Positions 48,138 through 57,744 of a stretch of 58,537 bases of DNA are shown here, piece after piece (position 1 is the stretch's first letter; each line of letters begins with the position of its first letter). The stretch comes from Leptospirillum sp. GTDB lineage: Bacteria; Nitrospirota; Leptospirillia; Leptospirillales; Leptospirillaceae. The stretch spans positions 1 to 58,537 of the forward strand of contig DAHWBS010000005.1 in assembly GCA_027323445.1 (NCBI GenBank), in the 5' to 3' direction. The translations under genes and the position numbers were made by a program. The notes under the pieces are model-generated. The model saw only the letters and a list, made by a program, of their open reading frames with translations. It was not told the DNA's origin and searched no databases.

Positions 48138-49142
48138 GTGGCCAAACGGAAACTGTCAGGTCTTGAAAAGGCAGCGATCTTCATTGCGACGGTGGGTCCC
48201 GAGTCCGCCTCGGAGATTTTGCGAAATCTTGAGGCGAAGGAAGTGGCGGTTATCTCGAATCTGATCGCCCAGATGGGGGATATCACTCCGGAAGAGGTCG
48301 ATTCGGTGATGGAGGAGTTCGGAACTCTCTACAAGGTTACCCGAAACATGCCGAATGTCGGAGAAAAGTATATGCGGTCGATCCTTGAGAAATCTCTGGG
48401 GAAGGAGCAGGCCGACAAGATCATTGAAATGATGAACGATCAGGATGGCGGGAGTCTCCAGTCCCTCAAGTGGATGGATGCGAAAGCCATTGCGACCCTG
48501 ATCAGGAAAGAGCATCCCCAGACGATTGCCCTGATCATCTCCTATCTGAATCCGGCACAGGCTTCATCTGTCCTGAACTATCTGCCCGAGATCCTGCGCG
48601 CCGATGTTGTTCTCCGCCTGGCCACAATAGAGGATATCAATCCGCAGGTTGTCAAGGATCTCGAGGAAGTTTTGTCGACGGAAATGCAGCTTCTGGGCTC
48701 GACACGAAGTGTCAGCGGATCTTCCCGGATTGAAAAAGTCGCCGGTCTTTTAAACGAGATGGAACGCAATTCCGCAGAAGTGGTTCTCGACTATATCACG
48801 CAAAGCGACCAGGAACTTGCAGAGCAGATCAGGGCATTGATGTTTGTCTTCGATGACCTTCTGTTCCTGGACAACCGGGGAATTCAGCAGATTCTCCAGG
48901 CCATTCCGAGAGATGTCCTGACAAAGGCCCTTCGCGGAGCTGCGGAGCAGATAAGGGACAAGTTCCTGTCGAATATGTCGACGAGAGCCCAGGCCACGTT
49001 AAAAGACGATATCGAGAATATGGGAGGAATACCTCTGAGGGAGGTCGAGGCTTCCCAGCAGGAGATCCTGAAAATTGTCCGCCGTCTCGAGGCAGAAGGC
49101 AAGCTTGTGATTGCCGGGAAGGGAGGGGAGAAGATTGTTTGA
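48138..49142 (+). CDS. fliG: Flagellar motor switch protein FliG
   Basis: LSGLEKAAIFIATVGPESASEIL; LIRKEHPQTIALIISYLNPAQASSVL; FDDLLFLDNRGIQQIL. Confidence 0.97.
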   Translation: MAKRKLSGLEKAAIFIATVGPESASEILRNLEAKEVAVISNLIAQMGDITPEEVDSVMEEFGTLYKVTRNMPNVGEKYMRSILEKSLGKEQADKIIEMMNDQDGGSLQSLKWMDAKAIATLIRKEHPQTIALIISYLNPAQASSVLNYLPEILRADVVLRLATIEDINPQVVKDLEEVLSTEMQLLGSTRSVSGSSRIEKVAGLLNEMERNSAEVVLDYITQSDQELAEQIRALMFVFDDLLFLDNRGIQQILQAIPRDVLTKALRGAAEQIRDKFLSNMSTRAQATLKDDIENMGGIPLREVEASQQEILKIVRRLEAEGKLVIAGKGGEKIV

Positions 49143-49794
49143 AAATGCGGGAGTCGGTGAAAAGAGTGACGGGGGGTTTACGGCGTGGGCTGAGGGCGGT
49201 TTGTTCGACTCTCCTGGCGGTGTCGGTTCAAAGCGTGTGAAGAGCGAGCGTGTGTTTGTTGACGAGCCGGAGCTCAATGGTGACCGATGGCTTTTGGCCA
49301 TTGAGGAAAAAGCCAGGGAGGAAGGTTTTCGTGCAGGGCATTCCCGGGGGCTTGAAGAAGCGAAGAAGGATATGGAGCCTCTTCGGGAGAGTCTCATATC
49401 CTGGTCGGAGGGGCTTCCGGGATCTCTCGAGAGAAGTCTTTTAGGCCACCTTGACTCAATGGCGGATATTGTTCTCGAGGTTGTGACGCGACTTGTCGGA
49501 GAGACTCTTTCGACCCGGGATGGGATCCGAAATCTTGTCGAAATGGCTATTGGAGAAAGAACAGGGGATCTCTCGGGGGTTCTTCTGGTCTCTCCTGAAA
49601 TGGAGCAGGTGGTGGACAGGCTCGATCCGGATCTGAAGGGAGAACTGTCCCTTAGAAAAATTGCGATCAGATCCGATTCCGGGGTTGCTCTTTCGGAGTT
49701 TTCGTTCCGTACGGAGTTTCATTCTTCATCGGTGGATCCTCTTTCTGAAATACGGAAAATCGAGATCATGCTCCGGGAAGGGCTGGGAAAATGA
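49111..49794 (+). CDS. fliH: Flagellar assembly protein FliH
   Basis: Position between fliG and fliI; KAREEGFRAGHSRGLEEAKKDMEPL; start uncertain (TTG 49111 or 49135). Confidence 0.85.
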   Translation: MPGREGRRLFENAGVGEKSDGGFTAWAEGGLFDSPGGVGSKRVKSERVFVDEPELNGDRWLLAIEEKAREEGFRAGHSRGLEEAKKDMEPLRESLISWSEGLPGSLERSLLGHLDSMADIVLEVVTRLVGETLSTRDGIRNLVEMAIGERTGDLSGVLLVSPEMEQVVDRLDPDLKGELSLRKIAIRSDSGVALSEFSFRTEFHSSSVDPLSEIRKIEIMLREGLGK

Positions 49795-51137
49795 CCGGAA
49801 CGGAAGGTGGGGTTCTCACCCGGACGATCGAAGAGGTTCTTTCCGGCTGGAAAGCACAGCTCTCTTTTTTGGACCCCGTTGTCGAGGGGGGCGTTGTCGT
49901 TCAGGGGGTCGGTTTGACGCTTGAGGTCCGCGGTCTGGATCTGGGTATCGGAGAGCTCTGTCAAATCATGGGAGATGGGCCCATCTCCGCTGAGGTGATC
50001 GGATTCAGGGAAGGGCGAAGCCTTCTGATGCCCCTTGGAGATCTTCGCGGGGTTCGTCCGGGAACAAGGGTCATCCGGAAAGAATCCCGCCAGGTGGTCC
50101 GTGTTTCCGACCGTTTTCTGGGCAGGGTCCTGGACCCGATGGGACGGGCTCTTGATGGAAAACCCGATCCTGCCGGCGAGAAGTCCATGGCCTTGTATGG
50201 AGAATCGATCAACCCGATGAAAAGACGAAGGATCAGCCACGTTCTCGATCTGGGAATCCGTTCGATCAACGCTTTCCTGACAATTGGCCAGGGTCAGAAA
50301 ATCGGTGTTTTTGCCGGGGCAGGTGTGGGAAAGAGCATGCTTCTGGGGATGCTTTCAAAAGATGCGAAGGTTGATGTTACGGTCATTGCTCTCATTGGTG
50401 AACGGGGACGGGAAGTCCGTGAGTTTATCGAGCGGGATCTTGGGGAGGACGGTCTTGCCAAGTCGGTTCTGGTTGTGTCGACGGGGGACCAGTCGCCGCT
50501 TCTGAGGATTCGTGGCGCATTGATGGCAATGAGTATCGCCGAGTATTTTCGGGATCAGGGGAAGTCCGTTCTCTTTGTCATGGACTCTTTGACCCGACTG
50601 GCGATGGCTCTCAGGGAGGTTGGCCTTGCCGCAGGAGAGCCTCCGACGACCAGGGGCTATACGCCATCGGTCTTTGCCCAGCTTCCCCGATTCCTGGAGC
50701 GTTCAGGATGCATCGACGGGGATGGTTCGATCACGGGGATCTATACGGTTCTGGTGGAAGGCGGTGACATGCCATCCGATCCCCTGTCCGAAGCGCTGGC
50801 GGCCATTCTTGACGGACATATCATCTTGTCCAGATCGATGGCCTCTGAAGGGATCTATCCGGCGGTGGATCTTCTCGAGAGCCGTTCCCGGGTCATGAAC
50901 GATATTGTGGAAGAGGATCATCGGTCGATGGTTCGCGAGTTTCTCAGGTTATATGCACTCTACCGGAAATCGGAGGACCTCATCCGGATCGGAGCCTATG
51001 TCCCGGGAGTGGATGCTGATCTTGACAGGGCTGTCTACCTTTTTCCGAGGATGAGGGAGTTTCTGGAGCAGGACCGGAACGAGAGATTTTCCTTTGAGGA
51101 CTCCGTTGAAACGCTCAGCTCCCTTCTGGCCGGATAG
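49791..51137 (+). CDS. fliI: Flagellum-specific ATPase FliI
   Basis: GQKIGVFAGAGVGKSMLLGML; IALIGERGREVREFIE; DSLTRLAMALREVGLAAGEPPTTRGYTPSVFAQLP. Confidence 0.97.
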   Translation: MTGTEGGVLTRTIEEVLSGWKAQLSFLDPVVEGGVVVQGVGLTLEVRGLDLGIGELCQIMGDGPISAEVIGFREGRSLLMPLGDLRGVRPGTRVIRKESRQVVRVSDRFLGRVLDPMGRALDGKPDPAGEKSMALYGESINPMKRRRISHVLDLGIRSINAFLTIGQGQKIGVFAGAGVGKSMLLGMLSKDAKVDVTVIALIGERGREVREFIERDLGEDGLAKSVLVVSTGDQSPLLRIRGALMAMSIAEYFRDQGKSVLFVMDSLTRLAMALREVGLAAGEPPTTRGYTPSVFAQLPRFLERSGCIDGDGSITGIYTVLVEGGDMPSDPLSEALAAILDGHIILSRSMASEGIYPAVDLLESRSRVMNDIVEEDHRSMVREFLRLYALYRKSEDLIRIGAYVPGVDADLDRAVYLFPRMREFLEQDRNERFSFEDSVETLSSLLAG

Positions 51138-51149
51138 CAAGGAGAACCG

Positions 51150-51641
51150 ATGATCTTTTCCTCGAGGTATGAGTCCGTCCGGAGGTTTCGTGAAATCTCG
51201 GCGAAAAAGACGGAACAGCTGTTCATGGAAGCTCTTGGTGTCCTTGATCAGAGCAGGATGCTGCTCAAGAGGCTGGACTCCAAACGCACACAGAGCGTCG
51301 CTTCCATTGCCGGACAGGAAGGTTCGTTTGCGCAGACTGTTTCCTGGAGGGCCCTCTGCTATGACCATGTCAATGCTGTTACCGGGGAGATGCAGAGGGT
51401 GGAGCAGGAGATTGCACGAATAGAGGTCGAGGTTTCCCAAAGACGGTGTCATTGGCAGGACGCTGTGAAAGAGCTGAAAAAAATCGAGCATCTGATGGAG
51501 CTGGAGCTTCAGGGTCAAAAACAGCTAGAGAATCGCCGGGAAGAAAGAGTCCAGGAGGATCTTCAGATGTCCCGCTGGGGAAGGGATTCCCAATCCCGAG
51601 CGGTTTCGGCTTCGTCGGAAAAAAGGGGGGACGGTCGGTGA
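51150..51641 (+). CDS. fliJ: Flagellar export protein FliJ
   Basis: Coiled-coil 163 aa protein directly after fliI. Confidence 0.85.
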   Translation: MIFSSRYESVRRFREISAKKTEQLFMEALGVLDQSRMLLKRLDSKRTQSVASIAGQEGSFAQTVSWRALCYDHVNAVTGEMQRVEQEIARIEVEVSQRRCHWQDAVKELKKIEHLMELELQGQKQLENRREERVQEDLQMSRWGRDSQSRAVSASSEKRGDGR

Positions 51642-52141
51642 AGACCGGTCGAAGACTCTTTTCGGGAGTCACGTTTCTGACGATTGCGGCGGTTTGTTTT
51701 CTGATGTCCGGCCGGTTACTGGCCGCCACGGTTCCATCGGCTCCGGTGAGTGGTGCATCGGCCTCCTCCTCCGGCGGTGGAAAAAGTGAGGAGGAAAGGC
51801 TTCTTGAGATGCGTCAGGATCTCGAAGCGGAAATCCAGAAGAATCAGGCTCTGGTGGACCAGATCAGGAAAGACCGGGAATTTGAAAAAAAACTGAAAAC
51901 GGCAAAAATCAGGAACTTGACGACCATTTATGAAAAAATGGCCCCACGGACGGCGGCTTCCCAGGTCAACATGATGTCCGATGACCTGGCTTTACTTCTG
52001 ATTTCCGGGATGAACCCAAGGAAGGCATCCCGAATCATGCAGTATGTGGATCCAAAGGTGGCGATCCGTATTTCTCTTGAACTGTCTGATCTGAAGTCCT
52101 CGAGCGGCGCCAGCACACCTTCCACCGGGCTCAAGCCCTGA
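51638..52141 (+). CDS. MotE-like flagellar protein
   Basis: GTG start overlapping fliJ stop; signal/TM segment, coiled coil, then IYEKMAPRTAASQVNMMSDDLALLLISGMNPRKASRIMQYVDPKVA. Confidence 0.82.
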   Translation: MKTGRRLFSGVTFLTIAAVCFLMSGRLLAATVPSAPVSGASASSSGGGKSEEERLLEMRQDLEAEIQKNQALVDQIRKDREFEKKLKTAKIRNLTTIYEKMAPRTAASQVNMMSDDLALLLISGMNPRKASRIMQYVDPKVAIRISLELSDLKSSSGASTPSTGLKP

Positions 52142-52155
52142 AAGGACCGTCCGCG

Positions 52156-53814
52156 ATGTCGAAAATTGTCTCTTTGTTTGCGCCCCCGGTCGGGGCAGAG
52201 GAACCTGTTTCCGGATCTTCCGGAAAAAAGGCAATAAAGCCGGATTCTTTGACAAAAGAGGATTCTTCTACTCTTGAAGGAGGTGTTTCAGGAAAGACCC
52301 TCCGGAAAAAAAAGAATTCCTTTATGGATCACTTGCTGTTCCATGGAGAAAATCTTTCGCCTCCGCTTCCTCCGGCCACACTGTCGGCTATATCTGGAGC
52401 GGTCAAAAAGGGGACTGTCGGAAAAACCGACCATCCTTCTGTTTTGAGTCCTGTTCCCGTGGGGGGATCACCAAAATCCTCTCCTCCTTCTGCTCCTGTG
52501 CCTTCTTTTGTATTGTCCGCAGGGGATCGTCCCGGAGAGAGCCCGAAATCCGGAGAGCCCACCTTGGGAGAGTCTCCCGGGGAAACCCGGCTTTCCCCGG
52601 ACACGCCTTCCAAAGCCTTGCTCTCCTCCCCTGTCTCCGAAAGTCTTTTTGGAAAAAAGGAAGGTCCGAAGGTGGCGGTTCCCGGGACAGGGAACAAATT
52701 GAACGCAGAATCGGGAAAAGTCGTGGCCGTTCAAAGCGCTCCATCGGAGATCCTCTCCCGGACATCCGTCGCAGGAGAGAGTCCGGTTTCGGGGAAAGCC
52801 GCGACAGAAACAGACCCCAAAGCTTTTCCCGGCCGCCAGATCCGCCCGTCTCTCAAGCCGTTATCGCATCAGAAGGCTTATGTTGATCGTGGCGGACACA
52901 AAACAACCGGTGACGCTCATTTTGTAAAGGATTCCCTTCGAGCCGGGGATTCTTTAACGAGCCAGTCTCCCGATAAGGAAGAGTCTGTGCCAGGGAATCC
53001 CTTTCATGAAAAGGAAGTAGCCCGGGAGTCTCCGATCTTTTCCGAGCGAAAAACCGTTTCAGCCTCCTCCGGAGACGCTTCCTCTCCTGATGGGGGGGCG
53101 GGGGAAAAAGGAGCTTCACGCGATTTTTCACCGGATATTCCGAGGTCTTCCGAGGCCAAAGCCAGTCAATCAGCGGAGTCTTCTGGTTCTGCTTCGAACG
53201 TCCTTCCCACGACAGTGCCGGATGCTCTCGGGGCTGCCGTTTCCGATCGTCCCTCGATTGATCAGCGGGAGATGGTTTCAAAGGTCATCTCCAGCGCAAG
53301 ACATGGAGGGGGAGAGATTTCCCTTAGAGTGCACCCTCCTGCCCTCGGTCCTATCCGGATTCAGGTGCATGTTGATCCCCGGACCCGCGAGGTGGAGGTG
53401 AGGCTTTTCGCCAAAGACGAATCCATCGGGGATCTGCTGCGGAGCAAAAGCCAGGATCTAAAGGGAGCCCTTTCCAGGGAGGGATTTACGATGCACCGGT
53501 TTCATGTTGATGGTGGTTCGGGCGATCTTCCGGCATCGTCTTCCTTGCCGATGGCTTCTTCCGGGTTTTCATCAGGAGGGGATTCTTCTTCCGGTTCATC
53601 TCAGGGATTTGCCCAGGGGAGCGGGGCTTTTTGGGCTTCTGGCCAGGGCGGGGCTTCCCCGGGTTTTGCCCAGGGCGGTGACGGAAACAGCAGGGAGCAT
53701 TCTTCTCAGGCTCTCCACACCGCTTCGGGGACACCTGGTGCCGAAGAACCCTTTCCCCAGCCACCCGGGAAGATCGCTAATGGTGATCCGTCAGGTTTTC
53801 ACAGGGTTGTTTGA
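52156..53814 (+). CDS. fliK: Flagellar hook-length control protein FliK
   Basis: Low-complexity Ser/Pro N-terminal region; C-terminal GGGEISLRVHPPALGPIRIQVHVDPRTREVEVRLFAKDESIGDLLRSKSQDLKGALSREGF. Confidence 0.88.
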   Translation: MSKIVSLFAPPVGAEEPVSGSSGKKAIKPDSLTKEDSSTLEGGVSGKTLRKKKNSFMDHLLFHGENLSPPLPPATLSAISGAVKKGTVGKTDHPSVLSPVPVGGSPKSSPPSAPVPSFVLSAGDRPGESPKSGEPTLGESPGETRLSPDTPSKALLSSPVSESLFGKKEGPKVAVPGTGNKLNAESGKVVAVQSAPSEILSRTSVAGESPVSGKAATETDPKAFPGRQIRPSLKPLSHQKAYVDRGGHKTTGDAHFVKDSLRAGDSLTSQSPDKEESVPGNPFHEKEVARESPIFSERKTVSASSGDASSPDGGAGEKGASRDFSPDIPRSSEAKASQSAESSGSASNVLPTTVPDALGAAVSDRPSIDQREMVSKVISSARHGGGEISLRVHPPALGPIRIQVHVDPRTREVEVRLFAKDESIGDLLRSKSQDLKGALSREGFTMHRFHVDGGSGDLPASSSLPMASSGFSSGGDSSSGSSQGFAQGSGAFWASGQGGASPGFAQGGDGNSREHSSQALHTASGTPGAEEPFPQPPGKIANGDPSGFHRVV

Positions 53815-53859
53815 TCCGGATCGGATGCTCCGCTCCGCTAATGCTTGTGAGGTGAGAAA

Positions 53860-54753
53860 ATGATTATCAATTCGAAAAGTTCAAACATTGACGAGATTCG
53901 CAAGATGTCCGAGAAGCGTCTGGCTCCAAAGTCGCCGCCTCCGCCGACAAAAAAGCTGGGAATGGGAGATTTTCTTCATCTTATGATTTCCCAGCTCCAA
54001 TATCAGGATCCGATGCATCCCCTGAACAATACAAAGTTTGCCGCGCAGCTTGCGCAGTTTTCCCAGCTCGATCAGCTGACGCGCCTGAACAAGGGGGTTG
54101 GAGCCATCGGGAAAGATACGGGAGATGCCAACAAAATCGGAATAGTGGGATTTTTGGGCCAGGAGGTCACGGTCTCGGGAAACGGGTTCCATTTTGACGC
54201 AAAAGATTCCGCCCGGATGACCTTTACTCTTGGCGGGGCCATTGCCTCCGGAGCTGTTCGCGTGTTTGACGCATCGCATCACCTGATCCGGACCCTTTCC
54301 ATGAAGCCGGCGCTTGCCGGGACCCACTCGATCGAGTGGGACGGTGTCACCAATCATGGAGAAATGGCGACTCCCGGAAATTATTCTTTTGAAGTTGAGG
54401 CCAAGGATGGTCGTCACCGACCTGTTTCCGCAAGTCCCGTGGAAACAGGTGTCGTAACAGGAGTGCTCTTTAAGAACGGAGCTCCGGTCCTTGAAGTTGG
54501 CGGCAGGGAAATCGCCCTCAAGGATGTCTCGTATGTCGGGAAACCTCCTGTCCGCAAGATTCAATCCTCTCCGGCGGTCTCCTCTGCCCGTCCTGTTTTG
54601 ACAAAACCGGCATCTGTCTTGCCGGTGAAGGATCAGGGGGGACACCTGGCACAATCCGTTTCTCCTCCGGTTGCCGACAAAGGAGGACCAGCTCAGGGTA
54701 TTTCGGTCAACAAAAAAGCCCAGGAAAATGAGTCCTGGCCAAAAAGAGTTTAA
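53860..54753 (+). CDS. flgD: Flagellar hook assembly protein FlgD
   Basis: LGMGDFLHLMISQLQYQDPMHPLNNTKFAAQLAQFSQLDQL. Confidence 0.94.
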   Translation: MIINSKSSNIDEIRKMSEKRLAPKSPPPPTKKLGMGDFLHLMISQLQYQDPMHPLNNTKFAAQLAQFSQLDQLTRLNKGVGAIGKDTGDANKIGIVGFLGQEVTVSGNGFHFDAKDSARMTFTLGGAIASGAVRVFDASHHLIRTLSMKPALAGTHSIEWDGVTNHGEMATPGNYSFEVEAKDGRHRPVSASPVETGVVTGVLFKNGAPVLEVGGREIALKDVSYVGKPPVRKIQSSPAVSSARPVLTKPASVLPVKDQGGHLAQSVSPPVADKGGPAQGISVNKKAQENESWPKRV

Positions 54754-54769
54754 TTAAAAGGAGGTCACA

Positions 54770-56143
54770 ATGGGCGTTCTATCATCCATGTACGTTGCTA
54801 CAAGCGGATTGAGTGCCATGGGAACCGACATGTCCGTTATCGGAAACAGCATCACGAACATGAACACGATCGGATTCAAGCAGGGAAGGGCTGTCTTTGC
54901 CAATATCTACAGCCAGACACTGACCGGACGTTCGAATTCGGTGAACAACTCCCAACCGGGAACAGGTGTTTATGTCGACGGAATCCAGAGCGAATTTTCC
55001 CAGGGTTCCATCGAAAACACCAACAATGGTCTCGATCTTGCCGTCCAGGGAAACGGCTTTTTGACACTCCGGACGAAAACCGGTGCCAAGGTCTTCAGTC
55101 GTGCAGGAGAGCTTGCGCTTGATAAAAAAGGCCGTATTGTCGACCCTGATGGACGTGTCCTTCAAGGGTATCTCTACAAGAACGGAAAAATGGGAAGTCT
55201 CCTGTCGGATATCTCTGTGCCCCAGTCGACAATTCCTCCGAAAGCGACCCAGAATGTCTTTTCCCGGATCAACCTTGATGCCGGAATTACCGAAAATCTC
55301 AAATCGGCACAATCGTTCGAAAAATCCACCAATATCTTCGATTCTCTGGGAATACAGCACCTTTTGACCTACAAGTTCCATCCGACATCGGTTGCGGGAC
55401 AGTGGGCGTTCGAGGCAAAACTTGACGGGGCGTCCGTGACAAAGGGGGGAGGCTCGATTTCCTTCATCCCAAAGGGCCACAAGAGAGCCATCTCCGCCAA
55501 GGGAATGGTTGGACTCATCAACTTCGACGGAAACGGAAATGTGGCAAGCGTGAATTATGGAGGGACCCCGGTCAAGAGGGATAACAACGGTGTTTCCCAT
55601 GCCCGGTACACGACATCTCTCGCAGACAAGGCCAAGACGCCGGTAACCCTTGATATCGTAATGCCCAAACCAGGGGAAAAGGTCCGCTCCAACCATGTCA
55701 ACGGTGTTACCCAGCAGGTTCTTGACCTGACACAGTACAATGCTCCGGCGGCAACGATTGAGGAGACCCAGGATGGCTACAAGTCGGGGGATCTGAATAA
55801 CCTGGCTGTCGACAGGGCCGGAAAAATTGTCGGATCTTTTACAAATGGGGTACAGAAAGTTCTGGCAGGTCTTTCGATCGCCAACTTCAACAATCCCAGC
55901 GGTCTTGCCAGTATCGGCGGCAATGCCTACGCGGAAAGCATCGCGTCAGGAGTGCCAAGCTACGGCCAGGCAGGAGTTGGTGGGCGAGGGACGGTTCTGG
56001 CCAACTCTCTGGAACTTTCGAATACGGATCTTGGACGTCAAATGGTTGACATGATTACCGCTGAAAGGGGCTACCAGGCTTCTGCATCCGTGATCGCAAC
56101 GGACAACACGATCATGAATACCCTTCTGACCCGTTTGGGATAA
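54770..56143 (+). CDS. flgE: Flagellar hook protein FlgE
   Basis: MYVATSGLSAMGTDMSVIGNSITNMNTIGFKQGRAVFANIYSQ; LSNTDLGRQMVDMITAERGYQASASVIATDN. Confidence 0.95.
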   Translation: MGVLSSMYVATSGLSAMGTDMSVIGNSITNMNTIGFKQGRAVFANIYSQTLTGRSNSVNNSQPGTGVYVDGIQSEFSQGSIENTNNGLDLAVQGNGFLTLRTKTGAKVFSRAGELALDKKGRIVDPDGRVLQGYLYKNGKMGSLLSDISVPQSTIPPKATQNVFSRINLDAGITENLKSAQSFEKSTNIFDSLGIQHLLTYKFHPTSVAGQWAFEAKLDGASVTKGGGSISFIPKGHKRAISAKGMVGLINFDGNGNVASVNYGGTPVKRDNNGVSHARYTTSLADKAKTPVTLDIVMPKPGEKVRSNHVNGVTQQVLDLTQYNAPAATIEETQDGYKSGDLNNLAVDRAGKIVGSFTNGVQKVLAGLSIANFNNPSGLASIGGNAYAESIASGVPSYGQAGVGGRGTVLANSLELSNTDLGRQMVDMITAERGYQASASVIATDNTIMNTLLTRLG

Positions 56144-56171
56144 TATTCCGGTATCCGGGGAAATCGTAATG

Positions 56172-56202
56172 AAAAAGGGGAGGCTCCGGCCTCCCTTTTT
56201 TA
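56172..56202 (+). terminator. Intrinsic terminator after flgE
   Basis: GGGAGGC-TCCG-GCCTCCC followed by T6. Confidence 0.8.
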
Positions 56203-56228
56203 TTGCTTTCAGGGTGAATGAATCTTTC

Positions 56229-56244
56229 TGGTATCATTATTGCG
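56229..56244 (+). promoter_or_regulatory. Candidate sigma-54 promoter upstream of fliL
   Basis: TGGTATCATTATTGCG, exact GG-N10-GC spacing, between terminator and fliL. Confidence 0.65.
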
Positions 56245-56289
56245 TATTTGAGGAAAGGAAAGCGGAAATGTCCAGCATGAGGAGGAAGA

Positions 56290-56793
56290 ATGGCTGAAGA
56301 TTCAGAAAATGAAGAAGAAGGATCGTCGCCCGCAAAATCCGGCGGGAAGAAAAAGCTGATCATCATGGGGGCCGTAGTCGTTTTGCTTCTGGGGGGAGGA
56401 GGAGCTTTTTTCTTTCTGCACCACAAGGGGAAAAAACCTTCCGAGGTTCCGATGTCTCCCAAAGAGCTTGAGGGGCTGGTCAAGAAAAATCCGATCGTTG
56501 ATCTCAAGTCCTTTGTTGTGAACCTGTCGGTCGCCCCGAATGCCCTTCCCAAGTATTTGAAGCTTAAAGTGGCACTCAAGCTCAATAACCCTGAAGTCGG
56601 AAAAGAAATTGAATACCGGATGCCGGAAATCCAGAATATCATCCTGATCCTTCTGGGGTCGGAAACAGAAGAGGATCTTTCTTCAACAGGCGGAAAGCTG
56701 GCCCTCAGAAATCAGATCCAGCACCGGATCAATTCCATCCTGACCCTTGGACGGGTCAGTTCGGTTTACTTTACGGAATTTGTGATCCAGTAA
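56290..56793 (+). CDS. fliL: Flagellar basal body-associated protein FliL
   Basis: N-terminal TM; FVVNLSVAPNALPKYLKLKVALKLNNPEVGKEIEYRMPEIQNIILILLGS. Confidence 0.92.
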   Translation: MAEDSENEEEGSSPAKSGGKKKLIIMGAVVVLLLGGGGAFFFLHHKGKKPSEVPMSPKELEGLVKKNPIVDLKSFVVNLSVAPNALPKYLKLKVALKLNNPEVGKEIEYRMPEIQNIILILLGSETEEDLSSTGGKLALRNQIQHRINSILTLGRVSSVYFTEFVIQ

Positions 56794-56849
56794 CCATCAC
56801 TAAAATGGATCGGCTGACTCCCGGTCCAGAAATACTAAGGAGAGAGCGA

Positions 56850-57227
56850 ATGTCTGATGAGGAGATCGATCAGGAAGCCCTTGCGGCGGCATGGGAAGCT
56901 GATCTGACCAAGGATGATGCTCCGGAACCGGAGGTCAGCCGCGCCGACATGGGCAAGACAAGTGAAAGCCCGGAGAATATTGATTTTCTTCTGGACGTGG
57001 CCCTGACGATTTCGGTTCAGGTGGGGACAGCAAAAATGTTGATCAAGGATCTTTTGCAGCTGGGGCAGGGGTCGGTCGTTGAGCTTGAGAAGCTTGCCGG
57101 AGAGCCGATGGAGATTCTTGTCAATGACAAGCTGATCGCCCGTGGCGAGGTCGTCATGGTCAATGACAAGTATGGAGTCCGGCTGACGGATATTGTCAGT
57201 CCCGTTGAAAGAGTGAGAAGTCTGTGA
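56850..57227 (+). CDS. fliN: Flagellar motor switch protein FliN
   Basis: FLLDVALTISVQVGTAKMLIKDLLQLGQGSVVELEKLAGEPMEILVNDKLIARGEVVMVNDKYGVRLTDIV. Confidence 0.95.
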   Translation: MSDEEIDQEALAAAWEADLTKDDAPEPEVSRADMGKTSESPENIDFLLDVALTISVQVGTAKMLIKDLLQLGQGSVVELEKLAGEPMEILVNDKLIARGEVVMVNDKYGVRLTDIVSPVERVRSL

Positions 57228-57267
57228 ACGGTTGCCTTTCTGAATTCATTTATCCGTGGAGTCCCAG

Positions 57268-57744
57268 ATGACCAGTCATGTCCATGCCCATGCTCCTTCC
57301 ATGCTGATGATGGGGGTCCGGCTTTTTGCCTCTTTCTTTTTTGTCCTTCTTCTTTTTTTGGGAGCGGTGGCCCTCATCCGTTATCTTCAAAGGCGCTCTC
57401 CTTCACTGCGGAGGGAGAACAGGGATTCGATCGAGGTTCTGACAAGCTGTACCCTGGCGCCAAAGACGACCCTTTCGGTGGTTTCCATAAAGGGAGAACA
57501 GTTTTTGATCGGTGTGACCCCAACTTCCGTCAATCTGGTGTCCAGACTTGGCGGCGGTGAGAATGCGCAGGGCTTGGCCCCTGTTCCGTCACAGTCCGAG
57601 AAAAGACCTCCCTCCGACCGTCCTGATCTGCCGGATTTTCCAAAAGGAGATCAAAAAGGATTCGATCATCTTCTCAAGGAAACCGTTGGCCGGCTGAAAG
57701 ATGGCCGGGAGCCTTCTTCCAGTGGCAGAAGGTGGAGTGTTTGA
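57268..57744 (+). CDS. fliO: Flagellar biosynthesis protein FliO
   Basis: TM plus RDSIEVLTSCTLAPKTTLSVVSIKGEQFLIGVTPTSVNLVSRL; between fliN and fliP. Confidence 0.88.
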   Translation: MTSHVHAHAPSMLMMGVRLFASFFFVLLLFLGAVALIRYLQRRSPSLRRENRDSIEVLTSCTLAPKTTLSVVSIKGEQFLIGVTPTSVNLVSRLGGGENAQGLAPVPSQSEKRPPSDRPDLPDFPKGDQKGFDHLLKETVGRLKDGREPSSSGRRWSV

